A DNA stretch of 64,000 nt from the NCBI GenBank assembly GCA_963971285.1, contig OZ020246.1, positions 10,027,217-10,091,216 on the forward strand. Reading direction: 5' to 3'. Positions within the stretch are counted from its first letter, which is position 1. Each line of letters opens with the position of its first letter. The translations under genes and the position numbers were made by a program. This document shows positions 29,101 through 41,800 of this stretch, in pieces. The notes beneath the pieces were generated by a model. It worked only from the letters and a program-made list of their open reading frames with translations, made no database searches and was not told the DNA's origin. The stretch comes from Astropecten irregularis (Eukaryota; Echinodermata; Asteroidea; Paxillosida; Astropectinidae).

Positions 29101-32100
29101 CTCGCACATTAAGAAGAAGGCTGGAGATGAAAGAACCAAAGTTGGGCACAGATAATTAACAAGGCAGCTGTGGTTATTGTATTGTGCATGAGCAACTGAG
29201 GAATCGTCAATTTGAACAATTTTGCATGGTGAGAGGCTCTGTGACAAAGACCTCCTTTGTCAGAAACAGTTTGCCCTATGCTGGCCGCTGTAGCAGCGCA
29301 ACAATACAATGTCGACAGTAGCTGGAGCATATTGACACTAGCAGTGTTCCATTCAGTCATTCTGGGACAAAACTGAGGTTTGGATTCGCTGTCAAACTGA
29401 ACGCCTTATAGACTATTCAGCAACGTTCTGGTGAACTTCTTAAATCCAAAATAAAACAAATTCTGATTAGAATATGTATGGATATCAGTTTCTGTCTTAC
29501 ACGGTAAAATTATGGCCAGCCACATCATAGGTGTGTAAGTTTCTAAAAAAAACACTCGTCAAAGACGTACAAGATGGCGTATAGTCATATACACATGCAC
29601 ATCCCAGGCATGCAACTCAGACTTAACAAAAAAACGAGGAAATTCCAATCCGTACAAGATTTTGTGCAGTGTTTTTCTATTTTCAATGGGGGATGAGTGT
29701 GACTACAAAAACGAGGATATCAGCTGATCCGAGGAAAAGTTGCATGCCTGATATCTGTGTCACTACCAGAATCTTTCTGTTTTTGCATAGCTGGGTGGGG
29801 GAAGGGTTGAGGGCGAGAGGTGGGGGAGTTAGTGGAGAAAGTGAGAGAGGATTCAGGCTTCCAAGAATATGTACACTGTGATAACGCTTAATATAATACC
29901 TCTCCTTTGCCCGTTTTGGCCGTGCAGAACCTTCCAAGGTCGAAGCGGCAGGAGGCCTCTATCTGTGGATTGAGGTGAACACTGACGGCTCGCTGCCGCA
30001 GCATGCGGTGAACCTGAGCCTGGCATCCCACAGAAAGCTAGATAACACAACAAACAAACAAACAAACAGATGGATTCATTCAAACACAACAACTTTGCAA
30101 ACTCGTTTTGGTATTCATTAAAAGGAGAACAAAGAAAGGTTGACTGGAGTGAGATGTTAACCAGCTACCTCCAGATAATCGTACAGGTGCTCTACCAACT
30201 GAGATATCCAGCCCTTTGTTGGTGGTGTCCTTGGTAAGACAAAATACACTTCAAGATCACAGATTCACATAAAACTTACACAGTATAATGGTGATGATAG
30301 GAAAAAACATCCCATAAAATGTTTTTGTGTGAAATGCCATATTCGTTGAGAAATAAATGGAATTATTTTTCGATTTCAATAAATCGCTTCGAAGCATTTT
30401 ATTCATTCGTTGAAATGTGTAAACAGGTTTTCACTATTTTCTCGTGACCCAGATGGCTGATTGACCTCAAACTTCTACAGGTTTGTCAGTTAAGGTATAT
30501 GATCGATTACATAATGTTCTTTCACTGTCAGCAACGGTTTTGTCGCAAAAACCAGTTCTGTTCCATCCCTTTAATAGTCAAATCGTCACACATTCCGCGG
30601 TTGACGAGATATCGCGCATCGGACGAAACCACAAAAATTGTTCGTGACCGTGCAATCCGGAGTAAAAAAAATCAAAATACCGCCACCAATGATCTTTGGA
30701 AGAGTCCAATAAACGGTCCCGGGGGAAAACAGTGTAAATTTCGGATAAAAAAAAATTGCTTAAGCACGGTGAAAATAATACCGCGGGTGGACTTGTTTTT
30801 TTATATTTTTTAATACCCGCGTGAAGTGGTTAAACTGATTGGGAAGGGGCTACTGGCCCATCGGTTTGGATTTGCTGCGCAAAGAAAAGGACACTGGCTG
30901 GAATAAACATACAAGATAATGCACTAAACAGGCCAACCTTTACCATAAGGCCATAAAAAAAAATTGTTGTATTGGAGTAACGGAGCGTTGGAAAATAGGG
31001 TAGGGCGGGCGGATTTTTTATTTTTTTTTAATTTAATTTTTCCTGTGTTAAATGCTTTTTTTCCAGTATATCACAGTATTTGACAAGTCAAATAAAGACA
31101 AGAAATGACATAAAAACTTTAACCAGTCTGGTTTCCATCTTTTGCTCCTTTTAAGCTTTTATTCTGCATACAAATATGCGTGTTTTTTTTTTTTTGTGTT
31201 TTTTGGGGGGGTTTCCCCGTTTTTATTTTTAAATTTGTTGTTTTGTGGGGTTTTTTTTGGTTTAAAATGTTTACGGTCGGGGCATATTTTTGGGTCGGGC
31301 GGGTTACGCCAATACAACAATTTTTTTTTTATGGCCTAATGGCTACAAGCATGACACGATTGAGAAGATAAATAAGACACCCATCGGTCGCCATCATGAC
31401 TGGACTTCCAAACCCATAAACCTGCGGCTGTCTGTTCTTTCCCGAACTGTTACCTGCTCTTCGCCTGTTTCCGGGTGGAGATGCTCGTGCAAACAAGCAA
31501 ACATCACTCCACTGGGAAGATCGTCATCATCGTTGTCACCAAAGTTGCCCGCATTACAGATCTTTTGGGCATCAACTTTGCAGTTCTTGTAGAGGACCGG
31601 ATCCAGCCTGCATTATTGCAAGGAAGGCAACAGAGCTAATAAATACCATTTTTTTTTGTTAAACCGTACAGAATATTAGCTGATTCACGTTTAAAGGTAG
31701 TATCATACTTTGGTAAGAATCGAAAACAGAAATGTTCACAGATTTACATATTTAACTTACACGGTATGAAGATGGTGGTGGTACAAACATACCGTTACAA
31801 TTTTTCTGCCTGAAATGGTGTATTTATCCAAAAATTAGTAAAACAACGAGCAAAAATCTTTTAAAAGATCAAAAATAAAAGAGAAAAGACTTAAGAAATA
31901 CTGTGGCTGTTTTGTTTACTGTTTTTTCAAAAGGTGGGCACCGTATGGAACTTAAATTTTCACAGATGACTGTTACTGTATCTGTCTTGATATTTTTGCC
32001 CATGAATCTGTATTTCTTTGATAAAAGCCAAAGTATGATATTACCTTTAAGACCGACAAACAGACTTTTTTTATCTCATTTTTTTGCCTGTAAGTGAATA

Positions 32101-35100
32101 TGGAACCACCTTCCAAGTGTCATCTGGATCTATACATCAATTGGGTTTTTCTCAAGCAATGGACTCTTTTGTTTCTTTATCAAGCAGATAATAATAAATA
32201 ATAATCAACAGTTTACAGTTTTTATAGAGCCCATAACACAAGTCTCTATGCACTTAGAAAGTTAGAAAAGAAAGTAGCAGATCATGATTCATTTAGCCAG
32301 GCATGATGGCAGTGTACTTTAATCAAGTTTACCTATAATAGGGATGAAAGTGCTTTCAGATTATTGCTTAATGCATAACTCATGACTATATAAATTTTGA
32401 ATTTTATCCAAGTGCTTCATTTTGGCCCCAAGGTTAAAAAATCAGTACATGTATGCCCCGCCTCCCCCAAAAATCCCCCTCGGAACTGATCCACGCAACA
32501 ATGCGTGTGACGTCCTCGGCAGAACAAGTAGGCTCGCACCGCAGTAGCTCTTGCTGGCTCACGCACATTGTATGTAGGATTTTACTCTTCGATTTGAACA
32601 AAAATGCGGGGTTGGCAGTTTTTCGACTTGTATACAGTGTGGCGTTCTGCCGTTGACATAGCAAGGTTTTGTGTCGCGAAAACTCGAGTGCTAAATTGTG
32701 GGAGTAAAAAGCCTCCTTTTTCACGTACAATATTTTTTTTAGCACAAACAATAATAGACAATGTTGACTTTTATGACAATACAGATGTATTAAACTTCAT
32801 ATGAGTTTGGATTTCAGGTACCCTTTAAATTCTGAACATTACAGTCTGCTCATGAATATGCAAACCTCCAATTTGCACACAGACAAAAAAAAAACTGAAC
32901 TTGTGTATGCAAACCCCGAAACATCTGTAGCAGTTGGTAAAATTACTGGCAGTAAAAACAGCTGTTCTGTGTGCCTTTTAAAAATTTTAATGAAAACATT
33001 CCTCTGAAGCTGGCAAGCAAGAATCAATAAATGCATATGTAATGAATGGTAAAAGAAGAAAAAAAAACATAAGGCCAAATTTGCACAGTAATTATAATTT
33101 CACTTTAAAATGAAATTTCCAAAAAGAGAGGTTTGAATTTCAACATCACTTATATTCCTGGTTTTTGTATTAACTGCATTCTTCTGCAGATGGCACCGTC
33201 AATACATGGAAAGAATTGTAAGTAAAAATACAAAACCCCAAATATTAATGAAAGAATACCATACAGATGCCATAAAGACAGCGGTGAATATTTATCAAAA
33301 GCGAGATATTATATATGCAGTAAGTTTGCCAGTCACAAACAGATGGCGTTCTAAACGTAACATATTCATTTCGACAGCACCAATGCGCTAAAAATACATT
33401 GACCAAAGACACTTAACATTAAAGGTAATATCATACATTGGTTTTTGTCAAAGAAATACAGATTCATGGGCAAAAATTTCAAGGACGATACAGTCACAGT
33501 CATCTGTGAAACTTTCAGTCCCATACGGTGCCCACTTTTTTGAGAAAACAGTCAAAAACAGCCACAGTCATTCTAAAGTCTTTTCTCTTTTATTTTTGAC
33601 CTTTTAAAAGATAAAAAAGATTTTCCTTTGTTGTTTTACTAATTTCTGGATAAATACAGGATTTCAGGCGGAAAATTTGTAACAGTATGTTTCTACCATC
33701 ATCATCTTCATACCCTGTAAGTTATATGTAAATCTGTGAACATTTCTGTTTTGGTTTCTTACCAAAGTATGATACTACCTTTAACCGTGGTGATCTAAAT
33801 AGGAACTTTGCAGCCTTTTTTCTTGTGAGTCAGGATTTTATTGAAACAACAAAATTTTGGAAAAGAAAATCACACCAGGGAGGCAGGAGAAAGCTTTGGT
33901 CAAAGCAAGGTGAAACAGTTGACAGGTTGGAGTGAATTTTATGAATGGACATGGAAGAGTACGTAGTATAAAGTATTGTTTTCCCGGAGGAAGAGAGTTA
34001 GGAGAGGGAAAGGGAAGGCCGACTTACTTGAAATCTCGGGACACAAAATACTGCAGCAGCATGAGTTTGCTCTCACATTCCTTGGTCATTTCAGTGTTGT
34101 AAATGTTCTCCATCAAACAGGACAGCACCCTATCATGAGAAGACAAAAACAACAAAACATGTGTCACTTCGCTGATCCAGTAAGCCCCGCCCACAGTTCA
34201 CAGCAGTAAGCCCCTCCCATTGCCCATGCGAGCAATGGACAAGTTCCCTGCCTGAGTGCACGATCCGGTTGCGCCACTTCATAAATCACGGCTTTGATTG
34301 GTCAGAAACAAACAGGGCGTGGCTTCCAATAAATCTATCGGGAGGGGGGATTATTCTTTTGTATTTTATTGAATCTGGGCGACTGCGCTTTTTCACAAAA
34401 CCATATATTAAAAAAAACAACCAACAGACCTATGTAATTGAGTCATAGCACAGCCTGAGTTTTTTTGCAGCCAAAGTTGCAGAAATCACTGAAAACTCAA
34501 GAGAAATGGAAATCCAATGTCAATGTCAATGAAAAATATTGACACGTAAAATTTGACTCATGAAAGAAAAACTCCCAAAAGAAACTGAATAAAACACAAA
34601 ACGTTTTCCAACTAAAATAATTGTAGAAACCATTGAAAACTCGTGAAATATTAAAAACTCACTAGTCAATGGAAACCTCATGACCTTGACCCACCAAAAA
34701 AAAAAAACCCCAGCGAAAACTCAAGAACTCACTTGGCATCGCCAGCTTCTTCGCTCTTGCATAACTTGACGCGGACCTGTTCGCATGCCTTCTGTAATGA
34801 GCTGTCCATTTTGTAGTTGGCGCCAGCGTTGGCAGTTTTCACTAGGTCATGAAGCTGTTGAAACAAAAAAGAAACAAAATTTTAGCCTGCAAAAGATAAA
34901 TACTCGGATCTGCAAATCTGGTATTCAATACATGAAATGTGATATTCATTATTTCAAAAATGACGTTTTGATGTTTGAAATAATTCATTATGTCATTATT
35001 TGATGTTTAATTCTGAACTGCTGGTTTTGGAAAAACATATGCAAATGTAATCGGGAGACAATGATTGTTTAAAATTCATAAACTGGTATGAATTCTCCAC

Positions 35101-38100
35101 ATGTATACTAGAATATTTAAAAAAAACAATGTTTCTGATTTTATGATTTTCGCCCAATGAAACCTGGCATGGAAACCACACAAAAATGGGAGACTTTTGA
35201 GAACCGGTCTTCAAGTCAACAGCGCACGCGTACGCACAACAGCGCAGGCGCAAAACAACATGCGCATGCTCACAATTGCGTGCGAGTGCGCTGTTGACTT
35301 GAAGACCGGTTCTCAAAAGTGTCCCATTGATCAACATACAAAAAAAGTCCTGTATTTGTTGAAAATGATGCAACCCAAAATAAACGCGAACTAGAGTGAA
35401 ACAACATTGGTATTGGTAAAAAAAAGACGTAACGTTGCGCTAACATTTTGTCTGTCCATGCCAACTTCTGTAACAACATCTATTCAAACAATGCACCGAT
35501 GTAAATTGACGCGCTGATATTTTCTTTTTCGGAGGGTTGGCCCAGCTGGTTGATATTGAATCAGGTGTTGTTTTTTGCAGGATACCAACGTGTGTGGTAA
35601 ACTGTGGTATGATGCAGTGGGTTAGGGCAATATACAGATATTGTTTTTATTGAATTTCCCAAGCAGGACCTTGTTTACAACAAACAAGGTTCTGCTTGGT
35701 AAATTCAATAAAAACAATATCTGTATATAGCTGATATTTTCTTTAGCCCTAACCCACACAACAAACAAAGTCCTGCTTGGGAAATCCAATAAAAACAATA
35801 TCTGAATATTGCTAATATTTTCTTTAGCACTAACCCACCATCATACCACAGTCTACCACACACGGTGGTATCCTGCATACCACAACACACCACAGTGGGG
35901 TTTGCGTGGTAATGCGTGGTTTATGATCCAGCACCACTGTGGTAATCTGTGGTAAACAGCTCTTGCCTTGTGAAGTAGGTGCAAAGGGTTTAGGATTAAT
36001 ATGTCTGTTTAATTCAACATTCGGGCGGCGAATAAATCAATAAATAATCCGCCAGACTGGAGCCATCCATTTTGACTTTCATTTTGCCGCTAATTATCGA
36101 CTCGGGAAGCCAGGCAGGGGGGGGGGGCGAGTACACGTATAAACAAAATGTCAGCAATGGGAGACCATCTGCTGGCCCTAGTTGCCGTGGCGACTCCAAT
36201 GACGGCACGGCAACAAGTCCAGCATCATCTTCATTATCATTTAATTCCTGAAACGGCGCGGTGAAAAAAAACTGTTCCACTGTAGCAAAATTGCATATTT
36301 AGTATAAATTTTACACACTCAATTGAACCCCAAAGGGCAAGGCTATATATAGGCCTTTGCCTTATTCACGGTGCATCCAATTTCATAGAGATGCTTAGCA
36401 CATAAAATTGCTTAGCACAGAAATGGCTCGCCCAATAAAAAAAAAAACCACCATTGCAAATTCGATTTGATATTCATGGTCAGCGAAGAACAGCCATAGA
36501 ACAATCGCAAGTAGTGATACACAACACACGGAAATAATTTGGTTGTTAATCCGGTTTTTATTGAGGCAGAAATGTCATGCTTAGCGATTTTTTGTGCTAA
36601 ACAGCTCTATGACATTGGCCCCTGCATTCAAAGTAGTGGAATCAAACAGAGGCTTGGATTCAAAATAGTCTGATACCCGTTTTTCTTTTTAGAATTGGCG
36701 TTAGCTTTTCCGAAGGGTATACAAGGAAGGTGACAAGATGGATGAAATGAATATGGCAGTCTGCTTGGCATACTCACCGCCTTTGCGCATCCCTCACTAG
36801 TCTTTTTATCCCGAGTGAGCTCCATGAGACAGTGGAGTGTTTTCCCTCCGCGGGTCAGCCCAGGGCAGTCTTGGCTGTTGATCTCCGGCTTGCAGTTGGT
36901 GATGATCTCCGGATTGATCATGTAGTCGTTCATCAGGCTCTTGCGGGTGTCCTCCAGCTCGGCAACGCAGTCACCGTGCAACTGAACACCTCCTAGAGTA
37001 CAACACCAAAGTATCAGTCAATGTTATATACTGGGTTGACTTAGTGAGAGGGGGCCCTGGTTGACTTCTGACTGACAACACCGCCAACATAAGGCTGGCT
37101 AGCTCAATTGGTAGAGCAACGGTATGTTATTTCAGGGATGGTAGGTTTTAATCCAGTCATGCCAGTCAATATCAGACATGTTTTACTGGGTAACTTGGTA
37201 AGAAAGGGCCCTGGTTGACTTCTGACTGACAAATGAAAATAATTGACAATTTGGGACACTACCAACATAAGGCTGGATGGCTCAGTTGGTAGAGCACCGG
37301 TATCTTTTTCCAAGGGTGGCAGGTTAGAATCCCACTCCAGTCAATATCAGACATGTTATGCTGGGTAACTTGGAAAGAAAGGGCCCTTGTTGACTTCTGA
37401 CTGACAAAAAGATTGACAATTTAGGACATCGCCAACAAAGGGCTGGCTAACTCAGTTGGTAGAGCACTTGTACTGAAGTCTGGAGGTGGGAGGTTTGAAT
37501 CCCGCTCCAGTCAATATCAGACATGTTATGCTGGGTAACTTAGAAAAAAAGGGCCCTGGTCGACTTCCGACTGACAAATTAAAACAAGCCAATTGACAAT
37601 TTGGGACACTACCAACATAAGACTGGCTAGCTCAGTTGGTAGAGCACCGGTACTGTATTCCAAGGGTAGCAGGTTCGAATCCCGCTCCAGTCAAATTAAG
37701 CTCACTTTCTCGTTTTGCCGTCTCCAGACAGATCAACAAGGCCGCCAGTCTGAACTCCCGTCCCTGGGGATCTTTGGGATGGGTGCACTTGGTGGTCTTC
37801 AAGTCTTCCCGACACTTCCTCATGAGCCGATAGTTGGCCTTGTAGTCCATGCTGATCACCTTCTGGCGGGTGGTTAGCTTGTCGCGACACTGCGTATTCC
37901 AGGCAGGAAGGCAAACACACAAGACAAAAGGAAAATACATCAGAGAGATAACACAATGCATAAATTTGGATTCCAAAAGGGAGACCAGTCAATATCTTGG
38001 AAAACAAAACAGACCCTCAAGATGTTTTACAAATGGTAGGAAAAGAAAGAAGCGTAGTCCACTGAATTTATTACACACAAAAAAAAAAACCAAGAATGTG

Positions 38101-38822
38101 GAGTGACTTCAGCTTTTTCCCCAACATGATGTGGTGACACTGTCCTTTTAGTATGAGGAAGTCACATGTTGGCCATACATGTACTTGAAAGATCTATTAA
38201 GCTAAGGTTTAAAGGCAGTATCATACTTTGGTAAGACATCAAAACAGAAATGTTCACAGATTTACGTATCACTTACAGGGTATGAAGATGGTGGTGGTAG
38301 AAACATACCGTTAACATTTTTCCACCTGAAATGGTGTATTTATCCAGAAATTAGTCAAACAACGACCTTTTTGATCTTTTCTTTTCACTGTTTTCTCAAA
38401 AAGTGGGCACCGTGTGGGACTGAAAGTTTCACAGATGACTGTTAGTGTATCATTCTTGATATTTGTGCCCATGAATCTGTATTTCTTTGACAAAAACCAA
38501 AGTATGATATCACCTTTAAGACACAAGTTGAAGTTAACTCGCAATGGTAAAAATAAAGACAACAACCAGAAGGCTGACAACAATGATGAAAAGATAACAT
38601 CAATTTCATTTTCATTTTCAAAAGATAACTTTAATTTAACTAAGTTTTTTCAGAAAATGATACATTTAGAGGAAAAAAAGAAAAAAAAATTATGACATAG
38701 CAATGATGACGACCACAATGATGACACTAATGACAACAACAATATAACGTCAATGACAACAATGACAACAAAACAACGCCGACAAGACAATAAAGACAAC
38801 AGCAATGAAGACAACAGCAATG

Positions 38823-38862
<40 letters not shown>

Positions 38863-41800
38863 AGCACCAATTACTCACCTCCTCGCTCATGTCCTTTTGG
38901 AACTTGTGATTCAACAGGCATTTGTAGATGGCTCCCCGACCGGCCGTTGCACTCTCGCAGAAGCGTTCCCGATCGTCTCGACAGGCAAAGTACAGGGCCC
39001 GGTCCGTGGTATAATCCTCGGCCGTCAGCTCCGCCACTCGCAGTATCTGCTTCTTGCAGCCTTTTCCTAGTTTCTCCAGGTGCTTCTCCAGACAGTTGAT
39101 GGTGGTGCCTTGGTTGTGGGACAGAGAATCCTTCAAAAAGGAAAATAACAAAGAATAGGTGATTATAATGGGAAACAAATGACAGTAATTAGAGTCAGTA
39201 TGCTCAGTTACAGTACTAGGGAAGACAGCCTGTTCGGTATTCAGGAGGTCACTGGATCAAATCCCGCTCCAGTCAATTTTCAATCACTTTTGTTTGTTTC
39301 CCTTGTGGTTATTTGATGATTACACAGTAATAAGATGTGCACAGCTTTTTAACCCATTTCTCAGGTTGGCAGTATTTGCTCATGCTGCGTGCTGCTTGAA
39401 TGATCCTTGGGATAGAAAGCGGTATGCGAGTGGTTTCATGGCTTCTGACTGCCAAACGAACAATGATAATTGAAAATCTTGGTTAGCAAAGAGGTGTTCC
39501 AGATTCTTTGAATGATAGATTGTTAATGTACCACTTTAGCAAATGGACCGTTCCGGCTTTGCTCTTAAGCCCCACCCACGTGTGTTTTACATACTGCATG
39601 CGACTGAGTTTGACCGAGGCTTTCGTGGTCACCTGATTAAAAGGCGTCCTTCATTTGGTCAATGCACGCACAGTTTGATTGACAGGCTGGAAGGGTCCAT
39701 TATCCAGTGAGAGACACAGCCCTGATCTGAGTTGACATACCTTCCTCGAGCCAGTCTCTATGGCGGTTCCACACTTGAGCTCCACTATGTCAGGCTTGCA
39801 TTCATCATAGAAGCCCTTGATGAGCATGTAGTCGCTGAAGGTGATGGCCTTCATCCGGGTGATGTACTGACGGCACTGGGAGGTTGTGATGTTCTCGGCG
39901 TGATCAAACAGGCAGGGCAACATTAGGGAATCACCTTTCTTGAGTCCGGAGCACATTGGAAACTGAACAAACAAGTTCAACAATATTAACGGTTATCAAA
40001 CCAGAGCTCCAATAGCACAGCTCACACAAACTACACTACACAACCTATGACCTCTAATGGATCAGGAACGGATTTCACAAAGCACTGAGATGGATCTTAA
40101 GTGTAAATTCATCTTAATTGCTAAGCAACGTGTGATGTCATAATACAACTAACTATGGAGATCCAGCCCAGGGGTCGATTTCACCAAACTCATCGTAACT
40201 TCCTATCAATCGTAGGGCGTGGGATGCATTGCAGCCCAACTTGAGCTACAAATGGTTATCCTTCGTAATTCGTGTTACGATTGATCGTAGGGCTTGATGA
40301 AATCGACCCCAGGCCTGTTAAGTAATCCTCAGACCATCCATCTCAGCTCTCCAAGAAATAAGTATCCCTTTCTTCCTCCCAAGCCTGCTACAAACTGCTT
40401 ATTAACTTAGAGATTTTCCGCCTTTGGTCAAGTTCAGCTTTTCTTAACCCCGGGTTCATTAACCCTGGATTCTGCTCCCGTCTATCTACATTCTAAATCC
40501 TGAGTTTAAATCCTGAGTTTCCTTAGAGCCCCGGGTTAATGCAGGACTGTTCCACGCCACGCAAAGATTGCACTCTCGAGATTGTCTGTGGTAAATCTTA
40601 ACCCTGCTTGGGTTTTCCCACCTCAACATTAACCCAGGCTCTTCAGTTATTCTGAAACAATTTCAAATGGAACCCTAGTCACAAAGCAACACCCCTCAGA
40701 TGGAGTAACATGTAAACACTTCCCCTGACCATGCTTGCCCACCTCCATCCTCTCTTTGTGGTTTCCCAGCCTCATTACAAGCTTTCCCTGTTTCCCTGAT
40801 CACTTTGTTCTGATCCTGTCATCCATGCATTCTCTAATACTTGCACGTTCTTGTCCTCTAGTCATTTAGCCATTGAAAAAAAGATCCTGCCAGAATCGAA
40901 ATGTCGGACCCTCCTCACTCCAAGCACTTTGGCTTGGTTAACTTTGATAAAAAACTAAATTTCAAGAACTGAATATCCTTGGATTATCAGACAAGTTTAA
41001 TAATATCTCAGGATTGCACTTGACTGGTAGTCTACAGGATGTTCTAAAGTCCTGCTGCACTCACCATGAGCTGGGTTTTACATCTGTATTCAACAAAAGC
41101 GAACTCACCTTTGCTATGTCGGAGCTACAGACTTCAAAGGCGACGTTATCAAACCGAGGATCGGTGGTCAAGTTCATCTTATACTCCCAGAGAAACTAAA
41201 GAAGGGGGCCACACAAAAATTGAGCAGAAAGATAAATAATAATAATATAGGACATTTACATTGCACAGCTACTATATGAATAAACTCTACTGCGCATTAA
41301 AAATTTATTATTATCCCTGGTCATCGGGCTATAACAGACCTCCCAACATCTGATTTTAAAAATTCCTAAAGACTTTGTGAGGGAGCGAAGTGACCACGAG
41401 CCAGGGGAGCGGGTGGAGGGTGGTGCCCCCCTTTCATGGTTTAGACTAGCAAACAGTCGCTTGCGGAGTGAAATAGGAGTCACAGCTGATGCGTGGACTG
41501 GAAAACAGTAAACTTGCGCACTCAATATTCATTATGCCACGTGGCTGGTAAAAATCTACTTTTGCGGAAAATAATGGGTAAAAGCGGAAAATCGTAATCA
41601 ACTAAAAAAAGCGGAAATTTTCCGCCAAAAGCGGAAAGGTTGGGAGGTCTGCTATAATTTACATTCCTGAAACCATCTCAGCTCCCTGGGGAGCATACAG
41701 CCCCGGAGGTTAATCAAACCACAAAGCCATCTCTACCCTCGTATGTACCCATTTACACCTGGGTGAAGAGGAGCAATATGTGACAAAGCGTCTTGACCAA

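Noticed and set aside
37622-37694. Functional tRNA gene
   Set aside because: A and B boxes are intact, but the arm lengths and anticodon stem do not fold canonically and the sequence is one of several SINE heads with a shared body.
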